Shown: in pieces, positions 39,341-51,944 of the stretch | Position numbering within the stretch: position 1 is the stretch's first letter | How the letters are laid out: every line of letters begins with the position of its first letter | Translations under genes and position numbers: made by a program | Source of the DNA: Peromyscus leucopus | Taxonomy: Eukaryota; Chordata; Mammalia; Rodentia; Cricetidae | Length of the DNA stretch: 64,000 nt | Assembly (NCBI RefSeq): GCF_004664715.2 | Contig: NC_051083.1 | Location: forward strand, 96,049,161 to 96,113,160 | Reading direction: 5' to 3' | Notes under the pieces: generated by a model | The model's database searches: none | Told to the model about the DNA's origin: nothing | What the model saw: the letters and a program-made list of their open reading frames with translations, nothing else

Positions 39341-39555
39341 TCTGATAGTGGGTGTATTTGATAAGTTTATACCCAGGGACTGGTCTGGTGAAACGGAAGG
39401 GAGCTCCAGGCCTAAGCTTGGCCCTTTCGTCACATTAGGGAAAGATTTTAACAAGTACCTTTAAAAAGCCTTTGTTCCATTTCTGAAATACTTACTGAGC
39501 ACTTACTATCTGTCATTTATGAGAAGGACTACAGAGGCTGTAATAGTAATGGCTG
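39066..39555. repeat. Inverted duplication (hairpin), arms of about 175-185 bp
   Basis: Left arm about 39066-39241, right arm about 39371-39555 in reverse complement, spacer about 130 bp. Shared blocks include ATAAATGACAGATAGTAAGT, GGTACTTGTTAAAATCTTTC, AAAGGGCCAAGCTTA and CACCAGACCAGTCCCTGG. Arms are roughly 85-90 percent identical by eye. Both strands therefore open the same peptide fragment (LLKSFPNVTKGPSL), which is how the symmetry shows up. Not a known transposon end as far as I can tell. Confidence 0.92.
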
Positions 39556-39780
39556 ACCATCCAAATGGGAACACCTAAAGTCCAAAATGCTCCAAAAGCC
39601 AAAACCTTTTGAGCATCAACAAAATTCAAAATGTTTCAGATTTTAGAGCATTTCAGATTTCAGATTCAGATTAGGTATGGTAAATACCCCATCACTGGAA
39701 AACCACCCAAAATCAGAAGCACATCTGGTCCTAAGCACTTCAGATACAGGATACTCAGCTTACAGTAAGTGGATTACTAA
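39556..39780. repeat. Ancient DNA-transposon-like fragment
   Basis: TCCAAAATGCTCCAAAAGCC, TTTTGAGCATCAACAAAATT, CATTTCAGATTTCAGATTC and CACATCTGGTCCTAAGCACT resemble an old mammalian MITE-like repeat I remember, but I cannot name the family with certainty. Confidence 0.55.
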
Positions 39781-40098
39781 ATAACACATGGATATGTGTA
39801 AAACACCCATTAAAATAATAAATTATAAAATGCTGAAGAGGAATAATCAGACTGGGGTTAACTCCCTTTTGGGAAAGATCTAACTACTAGTTTGCTAGTT
39901 TCCAAATGACCTAGGATTGTAGGTAACTTTACAGAAATGAACCTATTTCATTAAGTAAGGTACTTCTTCAAGAATTAGATTACCCATCCGTCTTTGAAGC
40001 TGCTAACTGACTTTTCCTATCACGTTTAGAAGACTAGTCTTAATATACTTAGACATGAAACTTTGAGCAAAAGCAGCTTTAACCACTAGAGTGTCGAG

Positions 40099-40265
40099 AT
40101 TTATTGAGCATTTACTGTGAGTCAGGTGCTATGCATGGAGTCGTCTGTTTAGTCCTTACAATAATCCCATTATGGATGTGAAGAAACAGAAGTTGATATT
40201 AAGCAACTTACCTAGGTCTCAAAACGGGTGAGAAACTTGCTGCCTGAAGTTGGCACTGCCTGTTT
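40099..40265 (+). repeat. MIR SINE fragment
   Basis: TTTATTGAGCATTTACTGTG, TCAGGTGCTATGCATGGAGT, TTTAGTCCTTACAATAATCC and AAGCAACTTACCTAGGTCTC follow the MIR order closely. Confidence 0.88.
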
Positions 40266-42389
40266 CAAAAGCCCATTCTCTTTTGAGAACCAACATGATT
40301 ATGTGGCCAATAACCATAAGTATACATGCACTCCATCAGTTTCAAGAATTTCCTCTCACTGGAGGCTTCCTTTCAGGAAGTTTGGCTAGGAGCTCTAAGT
40401 ACAAGTAGGAGCACGTTCCGAAAGTGCTGCATCAAAAGCCCTCGCTTGTTTTCCTTCTCCTCTTCCTTCTCCCATTTTGATCCTGGTGATTCAGAGCTGT
40501 TGCCATTGAAAAACATCTGTTTTGTCTAAACTTAATAAGTCTTATTAGTGGGATACTAAGCCTTGCCTTATTCTGAAACCTTTCCACAGCTTGAAATTTA
40601 ATCTGCTGGAAGTCATAATAGAGTTACCAAAGTACTAGGAATTGGACCTATCTAAGCTGGTGGGCCTGTTTCTGATTTTTATCTGCTATTTGGACCTGAA
40701 TAAGTTGTCTCATATTTGCCACAAATGTCATGTTATTTTTCTTCCTTTTTTCCATGACAATCAAATCTATAATTTGAATTTCATAAACCACAAGACATGT
40801 GTTATTACTCCAACTTGTGTGCCATGTTAGAGCCGTTCAGTCTAACCTACTGATTTACTGTCCTTTCTACCATTATTGCCAGGCCTTGATGCTGGGGCTG
40901 GTGACAGAGAGCATGATGGTTTGTATTGTGTGGCTTGTTGATAATTTTTATAGTTACTGCTGGCAGGGGGCTAAAGGTAACTACGGGAAGAAGTAATGCT
41001 AACTAAACAGATCAGATGCAAAGTGAGCTTGTGTGCTCTATCCTAACTAAGAAATAAAGAGAAGGAGGTGAACCCCACCTACTACTTCACTGCAGTTTTC
41101 CATCTTGATTCTTCTTCCACTGTGCCGTTCTAGATGTTTCCCTATCTTTCTTGCTTGCTTACCCTAGTAAAGGAAGGAAGAATAGTAAAATGCTAGAAGG
41201 AAGCCATGAAAGAAAACATTAGATATGAGAGAAGAGAAGAGGTGACTACCACACAAAGATACACAGTGGCCACCTATAATAATATTCCATGTGCCTGCGA
41301 ATACAGGTGGAAGAAGTGTCTGCGAGACAGGCTTGTGTTCCCACATTTTCCCACTGGGTCAAGATGACCTTTTCCCTTCTGAACAGGTATCCATATTCTA
41401 GCTCATTCTTTTAGGAGACAGGTGATAGCGACAGAGAAAAGTGAGTGATCCCCTGCCTACTTCTCTAAGTTTTAGAGAAACCATGATTAAGCAGAAAGGG
41501 GCTTGGGAAGAAAAGTAGCATACCTCATCCCCACAGCCTACCTGTTTAACCAACCAATGGTAGGTGGTGCCTACTACACAGTTCATCTGTACTTTTGACA
41601 TGGCCTGTTTCTCTACAATACTTATAAGTACACATGAGTTCTTAAGACCACTGCAATTTGCCATACATCCATTTTAATTTAACTATTTTAATGTTGGTTA
41701 CTACATCATATCTTTGGGGTGAGGCATTCTTTAATCCATCACCTTTTTCATTTTCCATGGTATTTCACTGTTTCCAAAGTATATTTACCTTTTTTTTTTT
41801 TTTATCATAGCTGAGCCTCAATGCAGCCTCATGAGGTAGACAAAGCTAATCATACATTTTGTCAGAAACTATAATAGGAGTCCTCCAAGAACAAGTCCCT
41901 TATAGTCATGGTAACCAAAGGGTACTGCTAGAAATCCTTAGAACATGTAGTCTTCCCGGGACAATTGACTTCATGTATCCAAGGTTACTCGGCTACCTGG
42001 CAGCAGGACCGAGGCTCTACACTCCTCTACATGCATCTCCTGACTTCTTCCTGTTTCCACTGAGCGTTCCATTATTCTGCCACATACTACTTGATCAGCT
42101 CCACCCTGATCCAATAACACTCCATAGCAGATGTTTAAGAAGCAAAGAGGAAACTGGTGCCTTTGGCACCAGGAAGTAGCTAGAACAATAAAACAGTGAG
42201 TGCTGCTCAGCATAACTCAACAATGTTGGCCACCTGGTACTCGTTACCCTGCTGAGGCCAAGGACAACCTAGAAATTGAGCAGATGAGGGCATGGGAGCA
42301 GCAGGGCACCAATGCAGTCTTAACTACTGCCCTCCTGCATTTTGTACCCACTCCTGTTCTATGCTCTTATAGATAGAGTCCTTACACAG
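40266..42389. other. Unique intron 2 segment
   Basis: No SINE or LINE recognised. The longest frames here (41859-42179 plus, 41398-41664 minus) have no recognisable similarity and no splice or start context. T-run at about 41791-41803. Confidence 0.5.
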
Positions 42390-42570
42390 TCTTACACAGT
42401 GGGACTCTCTCCCCCTCCTGCTCTTACACAGTGGCTCTCTCCCTCTCCTGCTCTTACACAGTGGCTCTCTCCCTCTCCTGATCTTACACAGTGGCTCTCT
42501 CCCTCTCCTGATCTTGCCCACTCCTTACACAGTCTTTTACAATGGGGCTCTTTTCCTCTCCTGCTCTACC
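42390..42570. repeat. 30-bp minisatellite (CTCTTACACAGTGGCTCTCTCCCTCTCCTG)n
   Basis: Three near-perfect 30-bp units (42421-42510) with more divergent copies on either side (from about 42390 and to about 42570). Because the unit is ten codons, the minus strand reads a repeated SRRGREPLCK peptide, which is a by-product of the period and not a gene. Confidence 0.93.
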
Positions 42571-44395
42571 CTTGCTCATCTTGTCCTGCATTCCATCTAG
42601 TCTGACGAATCATTTCTCCTTAGCTACTTAGTTACATAAAGGACCATTCAACAGCAAAAGTTACATATTTTAAAAATAAGACATTTAATTCCCTTTTATT
42701 AAAGTCTAACAACTGGAGTCTTGTCCCCATGGTAAAAGCCACTGTATGTTCTGATTGTGTGTGCACAACTATGTCAGACTATACGCTGGTCAGGGCAAGA
42801 TAACCTCAGTGTTCATTTTCAAGGAAATAGCACAATGCTATGTGTAGATTCAGTACAGGGGAAATATGTGGTGCTCGATGTACTAAAGCTCTCTCGGACT
42901 TTAATCCATCCTCCTCCCCAATCTCTTAACTGGAACAGACTTTACTTCACTCCCTCCAATATATTTAAACTGAGCCTGATAAGTCTTAAGTCTTTGTTTT
43001 TTAAGTCTTTGTTTCTTTTTCTTTGGATATAGCTTAAGAAACCTAATTTTCAAAGGCAAAGACAAATTTTGCTAGTATAGTTTTCCATTCTTTTACCATC
43101 AAAAATGAAATAACTCAACAAATGGGTACTACTACTTTGACTTTGTTTCCATGAGAAAAGCACATGGGCTAATAAAATATATTGGAAAGGCTTCATAATA
43201 TGCAGCTAAAATAACAGTTGCTGATTCTGTCCTATGATGCATTTTGGTAAAACCACAACTGATACTGAAAGGGAAGCATCATTTAAGGACAGGAAAAATG
43301 CAACAGATAAAAGCCATGCAACTTAAATCAGTCAGGTAACAGTAGTGGTATCACCCAGAGCAGAACTTGCCATAAACAGGTGGTAGCTATAATGACTATG
43401 GGAAGCAAGGAACATCAAGTGAACATGACTTATTTTCGCAGACATTCATGAGTGCCTGCTACAGGAAAAATGCAAGTATATATCTAGGGTCATTCAATGT
43501 TCTACTTAGTTTTGAGGAACACCTTGCTTCATGGAGGTTTCACTACACTGCAGTAACATGACTAGATTTGAAAGGAGTTGAAATTTGAAAGGAGTTTCTA
43601 TTTGTATCCATGTACATATTATAATTTAATTACACCCAAAGTGAATGGACATTATTCTTATTTTTGTTCACTGCTGTATATTTACTACCTAAAATACTGT
43701 GGCTGATAAGTAGATATTTAATGAATGAAATAAAAAATATAGGAAAAGCAGTCTCATATAGTTTCATTTCAATACACATTTATTGGTAATATAATAAGCA
43801 TTAAAATAATTGTGCAGCATATACTTTATTAAGTGGTTAATGGTCCCTTAAATTCTTTTGTTCTTATATTTTATGTATATCTTTTATTGCTTAGTTTAAA
43901 AACTATGCCATTAAAGTGTATCTTACTTTTTTTATAGCCATTAAACGATGTTCATTTAGAATGTGGCAACTGGTCTTTTTAGTTTTTATTTAGATTAGTG
44001 TGCATTCACAATGCCACTGTTTGGCAATATTTTTCTATCTGAAACTCACATACTGCTATAAATAGATAATAATCTCCCATGATAGTCACAGAGTGGCTTT
44101 GATCTCACAAGCCTTTTTCCCCTTGAGGAAAACATGAATGTTCGCATCCTGACGGAGCTCAACAGCATCTTATGTTTATGTTGCTATTATTACCATTTTG
44201 TTGTAGCACAAAACATACAGGGACCCATGTTACTAACCTATTTTATGCTTTTCACACCTTCTTATAAAGGGACATATTATGAACTGGATGAATCATAAGA
44301 CATCAAGGGTAGGCACAGATGATAAAAGAAGCACAATAGTCTCTTTAAATGAACACAGACCTGGAGGAAATCGGCTAACAATTCACATAGACATA

Positions 44396-44396
<1 letters not shown>
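42571..44396. other. Unique AT-rich intron 2 segment
   Basis: A doublet TTTAAGTCTTTGTTT is present near 42990-43015, and GATTTGAAAGGAGTTGAAA followed by TTTGAAAGGAGTTTC near 43565-43600. No exon or known repeat. Confidence 0.45.
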
Positions 44397-44435
<39 letters not shown>

Positions 44436-44444
44436 AAAAAAAAA
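44397..44444. repeat. (CA)n(A)n tract
   Basis: 17 CA units followed by 14 A. Confidence 0.97.
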
Positions 44445-44865
44445 TCCTGTGACCACTTCCTGTTCTCTGGACATTAGACGCTTACTAACCTGAAATTCAT
44501 CAAAGGGAGAAAAGGCCTTGTTGAAAATCAAGCCTTTGAAGCCATGAGGATTATTTAGCAGGAGAAAGCAGATTCTGTGGAAGATGTGTGTGTACACCTG
44601 GCAGGACTATGAAAATGTTGACTTCGAAGGTCTTACAACTCACCAGGCTCATGCGGGTTAACGTATTAGCATGCACTGGCATGCACTCTATCAATCACAT
44701 TAGACTTTAACATTCCAAGGTCTCGTTTGCTTTTTATATGGAATAATATTGGCTTAGAATGCTGCTCAGAGCCTGTTCCACGGGTATGAGACCAGGTTAT
44801 AGCACGTAATTTTCATCAGCCCTGCCATGTCCTCTCTGTAGCCCCATGAAACTAAAAGTCATTTC

Positions 44866-44922
44866 TTTTTTTTTTTTTTTTTTTTTTTTTTTGGTTTTTC
44901 GAGACAGGGTTTCTCTGTGTAG
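44866..44922 (-). mobile_element. Severely 5'-truncated B1, minus strand
   Basis: 27 T followed by GGTTTTTCGAGACAGGGTTT and CTCTGTGTAG, then unrelated sequence. Only the last 30 or so bases of B1 plus its tail are present, in near-consensus form. Confidence 0.9.
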
Positions 44923-47562
44923 TTACCCTTTGGTAAACAACATTAAGGAATCTGAGGGAATATTTTCTGTGGATTTAACTTTTCTGGAAATAATTATCAA
45001 TGATGGAAAACAAACTCTCCAAACAGAATAAAGCCTCATTAATTTCAACTCTACTATTTCAAAAAATTGGCCTAATTCAAACAGACCTTGGCTGAAGGTT
45101 TCCTTTAGCAAGTCTGGAAAATAAGGATCAGCTAAGCAAATCAAGTCTGTAATTAAGGTTGTAAGGAGAATATAGAACTTGCTCAAAGAGAACAAATTGT
45201 TTTCCTGACTTTACTCATCTACAAGCATGATAACATCCTAGTTACAGATCTTCTGTGTAGGTTAAAAAGGCAGGTCTCGGGCAAACTTTTGCTAGACAAC
45301 ACAACCTATTTTGAGACATCTGTGTCACTAAACCACGCACAACTCATTTTAAAATAAATATTTTGTTCATTCTTTTTGGTATGAATTTTTTATTAGTTAA
45401 TTTTTTTCATTTATTTTCTATCCCGATCACAGTCATCCACTCTTTTTTGATTACTCTGGTCTTCCTGCAACTGTTTTGAATTTGGGAGCTTTTACTCACA
45501 TGGTAGTATTACTAGTCACTTGCCTACTGTGGCAATGGTCACTAAGTTTATGGTTTACAACAGCTCACTAATAACTCAAACAGAAAATAAAACTAAAACA
45601 TGTGGACCGAGTTTGATTACTTGCTCACTATCTGAAACAATCCAGTTTCATATATGAGATAGCTCTAGTCATAAAAGAGGGAAAACAGAGGGTAAGAAGG
45701 GATTATATTCCCTAGGTTAGAGATCCACATACCAAAACCAACAAAATAAAAAGCCAAAACAATGAATAAAATCCTTTGGAACACTGTATGTTAAGTACTA
45801 AATATCTAGTCATTATAAAATAAATACCAAGTAAAAACCCAATGAAATATCATTCCTGTCCAAAGGAGGCATTCCTGGAAGTTGTTACTCCTCATGCATC
45901 TACACTGGCTCTCACTTCACCAGCACAGGGCAGTCTTCCAGCTCTCTACAACACTCCCTCTGCAAGTATGGCTCACTGCCTAGGAAGCTCTGTTACCCTG
46001 ACAAAAATATACATCTGACTACCCTAACTATATGGCTAACTCTTGGATTTATACAGGTTTCCCTAAAGCACAAGACACACTTAACCAGCACACCATGGAT
46101 ATTCTACTAGTTTTGCTTGGTTGGCCAGGATAAGATGCCTCCTTTTCATATACAAAATTGTAATCCACAGCGATTTAAAAAGAAAAAAAAAAGGCAACAA
46201 GATGTCCTGTTTCTATGGAAACCTTTAAAACACCAGAACCACCAAATGTGTTTGCTTAAGAAAATTTAGGACACTAAAATTGATAGGTATCTTTTCAAAG
46301 GCCTATATAGGAACACTGAATAAAATAATCACAGGTCAATGTTCCAACAAAAGTAAAATGCTAACCAGTACATTTTATACAGGGGAAAAGTCAAAGTGGT
46401 TTTGGCCAGGAGAGTCACGAAGAGTCTCTGTTTTAAATGGAAGTATCTTTATGCTTTGAGTTAATCATTTAGGTCTGTTCTGTATTATCAGTCCAAAAAT
46501 CATCTACAGCAGGACCTCATAAGCTTGTGAACCTTGAAAGGAGACTTTTTCTTGGAACAATGTTTCTAAGCTAGTCAACACATTCAGGGTACAAACCAGC
46601 TGTTCCATTTAGGGATGGCTTTTCTACAGAGCATTATAAAAATCAGGAAAATTAAATGTGGACTACTACATAAATGTTAAAAATAAACTGAGCTATAAAA
46701 TAATTGGGGTGCTTGTTTGAAGTTGCTTTACTATTCAGTGCTAATCTACTACAACATATCAGCAGTAATTAAGTAATCTGTTACTTGGAAATGGTTCTGT
46801 TTCACAATGTGAAACATCCACCCTCTCTTTTCACTAAATTTTAGGAATTTCCCTTTAGAATATGTGTCAATATCTGCACCTAATGAACCATCTAAATTTT
46901 TTTTGTGGAACCAGCTATTCATTTGTCCTATATTACATGATCATTATTCAAAACTTAGACCCCAGCTGATTTCTGGAAATATTATTTTATTTGTTAATGT
47001 ACATTACTACAAGGAGGGCTGAACTCTCCCTCCAGGAAACTCTCCCCATCCTGCACTCAGCAAGACTTGAAAGTCAGAGTCAAGAAGTCCACAGTGTCAC
47101 AGGGCATTACTCTAAAAACTGCAAAGGACCCAATTCTTTGGATAGAATTTTACCTCATCTAAAAGTGTCATCTTAGGACATCACTCAGCTACAATATACA
47201 AACAGATCTTCTAAATTTGAATCATAGTCACAAAACATCTAGAAAGTTCCCCAGTGGAGAACAGATTACTCAAAAGTATTGCTAAATAGATGGAGTAGAA
47301 GACACTGACTTTTATAACAATCAAACTTTAGTTTCCATTGTACTACTCAGAGGATGTGCTGTTTACCTTTAAGGAAGCCTAGAATCTATTTTAATTCAGC
47401 CACAAACCTCGGACATACTTAAGTAATAAATATAGATATTAAATTACATAACAACCATCCACTGTTTACAAATATTTATTTTCTTACAGATTTCTCATCC
47501 ACAAATGTATTTTTGGTTAGAAATTTTTCTTCAGGGTTCTGTTGTATTTTACATTTTAACAA
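44923..47562. other. Unique intron 2 segment
   Basis: 2.6 kb without recognised repeats other than an A-rich run near 46180-46192. No exon, RNA gene or ORF supported. Confidence 0.5.
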
Positions 47563-47706
47563 ATGTCATACCATGTGGAGGTCAGAGACCAACTTTGTGG
47601 AACCTTTTCTCTCTTTCCACATTTACATCGGTTCTGGGCATCACGCTCAAGTAGTCAGGCTTGCATGACAAATGGTTCTGCACAATGGGCCATCTTATCA
47701 GCTTCC
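47563..47706 (-). mobile_element. B3-type SINE, minus strand
   Basis: Plus strand: CATGTGGAGGTCAGAGACCA, ACTTTGTGGAACC, CACATTTACATCGGTTCTGG and AGTCAGGCTTGCATGACAAA, the complement of a B3/B2-class element. Confidence 0.78.
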
Positions 47707-47758
47707 CCCCTTTACCAATGTCATTTCATCTATAACCGGGAAACTAATTGTTTTTAAA

Positions 47759-48165
47759 TTACTTATTATTTTTTAGATTATAATGTAAATTATATTATTT
47801 CCCCCTTCCCTTTCTTTCACATCTTTCCCATATACTCCTCTTTGCTCTCTTCCAAAGTCACAGACTCTTCTTTCATTAATTCTTGTTTTATAGATACATA
47901 CATGTAAACAACCTGTTCAGTCTGTATAATGTTACTCATATGTATTTTTTTCAGGGTTGATCATTTGGTATTGGATAACCAATTGGTGTGCTCTTCCCTG
48001 GGGAAAACTATTAAGAGACTAATACTCTTAAAACGTCTCACACATGGGGAGGGGGTAGATGGGAGGTAGGGGGAGGGAGCAGGAAGAGAGGAGGGAAGGG
48101 AAACTGTGGTTGGTACATAAAATAAATGAAAAATAATTTAATAAAAAAAGAAAAAGAAAAATCAC
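47759..48165 (+). mobile_element. Rodent L1-related fragment with poly-purine 3' end
   Basis: Includes ATAACCAATTGGTGTGCTCT TCCCTGGGGA (a common rodent repeat segment) and, at 48040-48105, a G/A-rich tract (GGGGAGGGGGTAGATGGGAG) typical of rodent L1 3' UTRs, then AATAATTTAATAAAAAAAG. The join of two segments is assumed. Confidence 0.65.
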
Positions 48166-48204
48166 ACACAGAGGTGCATAATACACATAAAGAATAAATG
48201 TTGG

Positions 48205-48369
48205 GTACCTAGAGAGATGGCTCAGCAGTTTAGAGTACTTGCTTCTCTTTTAGATGACCTGAGTTCAGTCCTAGCACTCACACCAGGAGGCTCACAACGG
48301 TCTATAACTCCAAATCCAGAGGATCCAATGCCCTTTTTTAGCCTTAGGGCACCTACATACATATGCATG
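48205..48369 (+). mobile_element. B2 SINE
   Basis: GAGAGATGGCTCAGCAGTTT, ATGACCTGAGTTCAGTCCTA, CAGGAGGCTCACAACGGTCT and ATCCAGAGGATCCAATGCCC; the tail has become a CA repeat. Confidence 0.92.

Positions 48370-48418
<49 letters not shown>
48370..48418. repeat. (CA)n microsatellite at B2 tail
   Basis: About 24 CA units directly at the end of the B2. Confidence 0.97.
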
Positions 48419-48419
<1 letters not shown>

Positions 48420-48819
48420 AATTTGAAAAAGATAGCTCAAGACAAATTCAAAATGTCTTTGACATTAGAAGATAAAGTAGATTTGTATCATTGTGCCCAT
48501 CTTTGTTACTGATATCTGTCTTTTCCAATATATCTCATATGTGAGTAACCAGAGATATATCCCTGATAACCTTGTTCTTCTGCTGACATCTTCCAATGGC
48601 AATTCAATGCCTTTACAGTCTATCACTGTATCTCCCCCTGTTTCCACTAGAGGCCAAATCATGCAGCATTATTTACAGTTCTTTCTCAAATAACACATAC
48701 TTCTACCTTCTTAGCTCAAGGTATTTTTTGGCTATAGAATGCATATCCTTTCCATATCCTCACCCTTGGATGTTGAAACTGAATCTTAACATGTCCATAG
48801 AGATTCAGCTTTAAAGTTC

Positions 48820-49070
48820 ACTCCTTAAAGCTGTCAATCTCTTGAGCCCCATCTAATTCCTCCCACTTCTGTTGGCACGGTACCTCCACCTAATGAGGAC
48901 ATTTCTACTTTGTTCATCATAGATCTTGTGTATATACACAAGTATTCCTTACAAAACTGTAAGCTCCTTGAAGGTGGATGTGTCCTGATGGTCACCATTA
49001 GTGCTCTGTAGTGTACTTAGTGATGTTTTCAGAATTAAGTGTTCAACCATCGTGAAACTGAAATGAATAA
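48820..49070 (+). repeat. Possible L2 3' fragment
   Basis: AACTGTAAGCTCCTTGAAGG, GGTCACCATTAGTGCTC and AATTAAGTGTTCAACC follow an L2-like 3' end. Diverged, so moderate certainty. Confidence 0.5.
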
Positions 49071-50360
49071 AACCTTAATTCGGTCTGATGTGATTAAGAA
49101 GTAAAGCCATGAGGATTTATGAAAAAGTCTATCTTTAACTACAGCTGTGTTGTTATAACTGCTGCATATTTAGAGAAAACTGAATGTATCTTTCAATCAA
49201 GCGTTGGAACTCTAGCAACTATTCAGAGTTGGAATTACCTTATTAAGAAAAGAAGGAGCAAAAGAAAAGAAGTAGGAGAGCAAGCACACTGACATCTCTA
49301 GTAACATGACGGTGGCTGGAGAAGAATCCAGCTGGACAAGTTCAACCAATAAGCTCCACGGGCCTCTGTTTTTTTTCAAAGTCCAGACTATAAAGAGGGC
49401 AATAATAAGCACATGAATGTAAACTAACTAGAAGACTTGTGGACAGTGTATCAGTACAAACTCACACTGCTCTGTCTTGCAGCTAGGTTTCCATCTTCTC
49501 TCATTGAAGGGCTGAGGAGACCTGATCACACTTAATTTCCAAGTCTGACAAAATCATAACTTGCAAGTGCCTGGCTACTGGCAACTGTTAAACACAGTAA
49601 CTCCCTTTTCTTTCTAGATACCCCTCTCAAATGTCTTGCATTCACAACCTTTGCACCAGATGTTTTGTTGAAATTAACCCAGTCCTTATCAAATGCACAT
49701 CAGAAGGCTATTTTCCCACTGCATCTCAGCTTTATCGCATTAAGCACTCCTTTTAACCCCCAAACTGTTTACTCCTCACACCGCTGTTTACTGTGTGATA
49801 TTTATTCCACAGGGAATGAGGAAGAAAGTCAAGTTCAGAAAGGGGTGGGGCCCTTTTGGGAATGGATACTAATGACTGTAAACAGGAGCTCTTAGAGGCT
49901 GGGTTTCAAAAGAGCTTTTTTGAACTTGCTAAATTCGATGAGAAAAAATGACTCAATCACTAGCTCAACGCTTCTTCTCTGGGAAAAAGATATTAAGTAG
50001 TACATCATTTGTTGAATTCAAGTTTTATTTCTGTACCAACACCATCGAAATGCTTTCATACATTAGTAAAATTAAACATAACTAGTTAGCTACTAATAAA
50101 TGGCACAATATGAACCCAGGACCTTGGGTTGCTTGCCTAGAACTCTGGTCCTCCCAAATTGTTCCCCTACCACAGAAAGGTCCTTTCTGTAAAGCCACCT
50201 TCACCTACTCACTCAAACTCCAAAAGACAGGAACTCTAAACAAAATGCCACAGAACTGGCCTTTTGAATGAATAAAATGTCCTCTGCAAAACAACTTTAA
50301 TAGTGGCTTGATGGCATCTTCTCTTACAAATGTTTGTGAGCTACAACTATATGCTATAGT

Positions 50361-50362
<2 letters not shown>
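49071..50362. other. Unique intron 2 segment
   Basis: No exon or repeat recognised with confidence. Confidence 0.45.

Positions 50363-50410
<48 letters not shown>
50363..50410. repeat. (CA)n microsatellite
   Basis: About 24 CA units. Confidence 0.97.
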
Positions 50411-50415
<5 letters not shown>

Positions 50416-50545
50416 TTACCACTTCTTTTCCAGTCACTGCTCTTTCTCACTCACCTTGGGAGCAGATTTCAAACTTGTATTTCAATTTGCCTCATTTTTA
50501 GAATAGCACAACTTCATTACCACAACGAGAACATCTAAATGTGAA

Positions 50546-50603
50546 AACCACCTTATAAACAGACAATCGGCTCTTGGTCAAAAACTTATGTTGGTCTATA
50601 CCT
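50546..50603. repeat. 58-bp direct duplication, copy 1
   Basis: AACCACCTTATAAACAGACA ... TTATGTTGGTCTATACCT. It matches 50834-50891 with two differences (TCGG versus CCAG) in 58 bases. Confidence 0.97.
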
Positions 50604-50833
50604 TTACTAAAGGATGACTGATGCTGTTATAACACAACAAGGTAGAATGTCCATGACTTAAAATTATAAGTAGAAAACAAAATATAGATAACTCTCAATT
50701 CCAAAGTAAATCGCTACAAATGCTTTTGCAAACTGACTTATTTTTATATGACTTACCTAACCCATATTTTCAGATTTCCTCGCTTCTCACATCTCTTATA
50801 TAGGATTACAGTTCTCGGTGCTTTAATTGCCTT

Positions 50834-50891
50834 AACCACCTTATAAACAGACAACCAGCTCTTGGTCAAAAACTTATGTTGGTCTATACCT
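50834..50891. repeat. 58-bp direct duplication, copy 2
   Basis: Second copy of the 50546-50603 segment, same orientation, 288 bp further on. The flanks do not match, so the boundaries are sharp. Confidence 0.97.
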
Positions 50892-51944
50892 AACTCCTAA
50901 CAGTTACCAAGGAAATGTAAAGGTGTGAAATATTTGAAATATTTGGTCTTGGGAGGGGATAATCGGCCTAAGTAGGGAACACAAGCATGCAAGAAATGAA
51001 GCAGGCAAGAGGAAGCAAGAGCTGTAACACAGGTACCTGCAGTGTGATGTGAGCACACAAAGGAAGAACAGTAACTCTGGGAAGCTGGGGAAGATTTCCA
51101 AGTGAGTCCTTAGGGAAACAGAAAAGGAACTCTACACTATAAAAAGTATAAATAAAGCCATAAGCATTTACTTATTTATGTGCTTTGAGAAAGCCTGAGT
51201 TTCTTTCTAGAAATTGTGAACTGAAAATGGCATATGCCTTACACAAGAACAGAAGACCAACTCTGACATTCAACTATTTGGCAAAATTATCACTGTACCA
51301 GGTCTTATCACCCTTTCCTCCTACTTCTTTAGCCTATGACTTCAGGCTACAACTGACACAAAGTCGTGGGCTGGAGCACTTCACTGGTGGGAAGGAGGTG
51401 ACATGTCTGCACTGGGCCAGCACATCCTGTACAGCAAGCAGAGGCTGCGGGGGGATGTGGACAGTGAACCAAGCAAGGTGTTCTGGGAAGGAGAATTAAG
51501 ACTCCTACTGAAGCCACACACCAGCTAGCAGTTTCAGGGGAGAACTGCTACAGTTAGAATGCTGTGACTCAGCCAAGGACCAGACTCATCCTGGGTCACA
51601 GAGACCTTTTAACCTAAACAAGGGAGGATGCATTTGAAGAAAGACTCCTGCAGAGTAGCTGGAGTATAATTTTCGCCTTCATTCAGGCACTTGTCCTTCT
51701 ATTAACTTAAAGATAGCTTGACTGGTTCTCTAGAACTTATACAACGTATAGCAAAATATCCTAAAATGCTAGGATATTGCCCACACGAAACCTAAATTAA
51801 AATTAAGAGTAGACTCCCAATCAGACAATAGGAACACACCTCATTTTGACAAGAAAGGGCAACTAAGAACTAGCCACACATTGATTAATCTATAATGTCT
51901 TCTGAGACAAGAGGAGAAATTACCAAAATGTAAAATGAAGTCAC
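50892..51944. other. Unique intron 2 segment
   Basis: Nothing recognised beyond an imperfect palindrome ATCCTAAAATGCTAGGATAT near 51759-51778. Confidence 0.45.

Noticed and set aside
42324..42605. Repeat-peptide open frames on both strands
   Set aside because: They are the translation of a 30-bp minisatellite whose period is a multiple of three.
44277..44597. 106-codon minus-strand open frame
   Set aside because: Its middle is a translated poly-T/(GT)n tract; the flanks match nothing I know.
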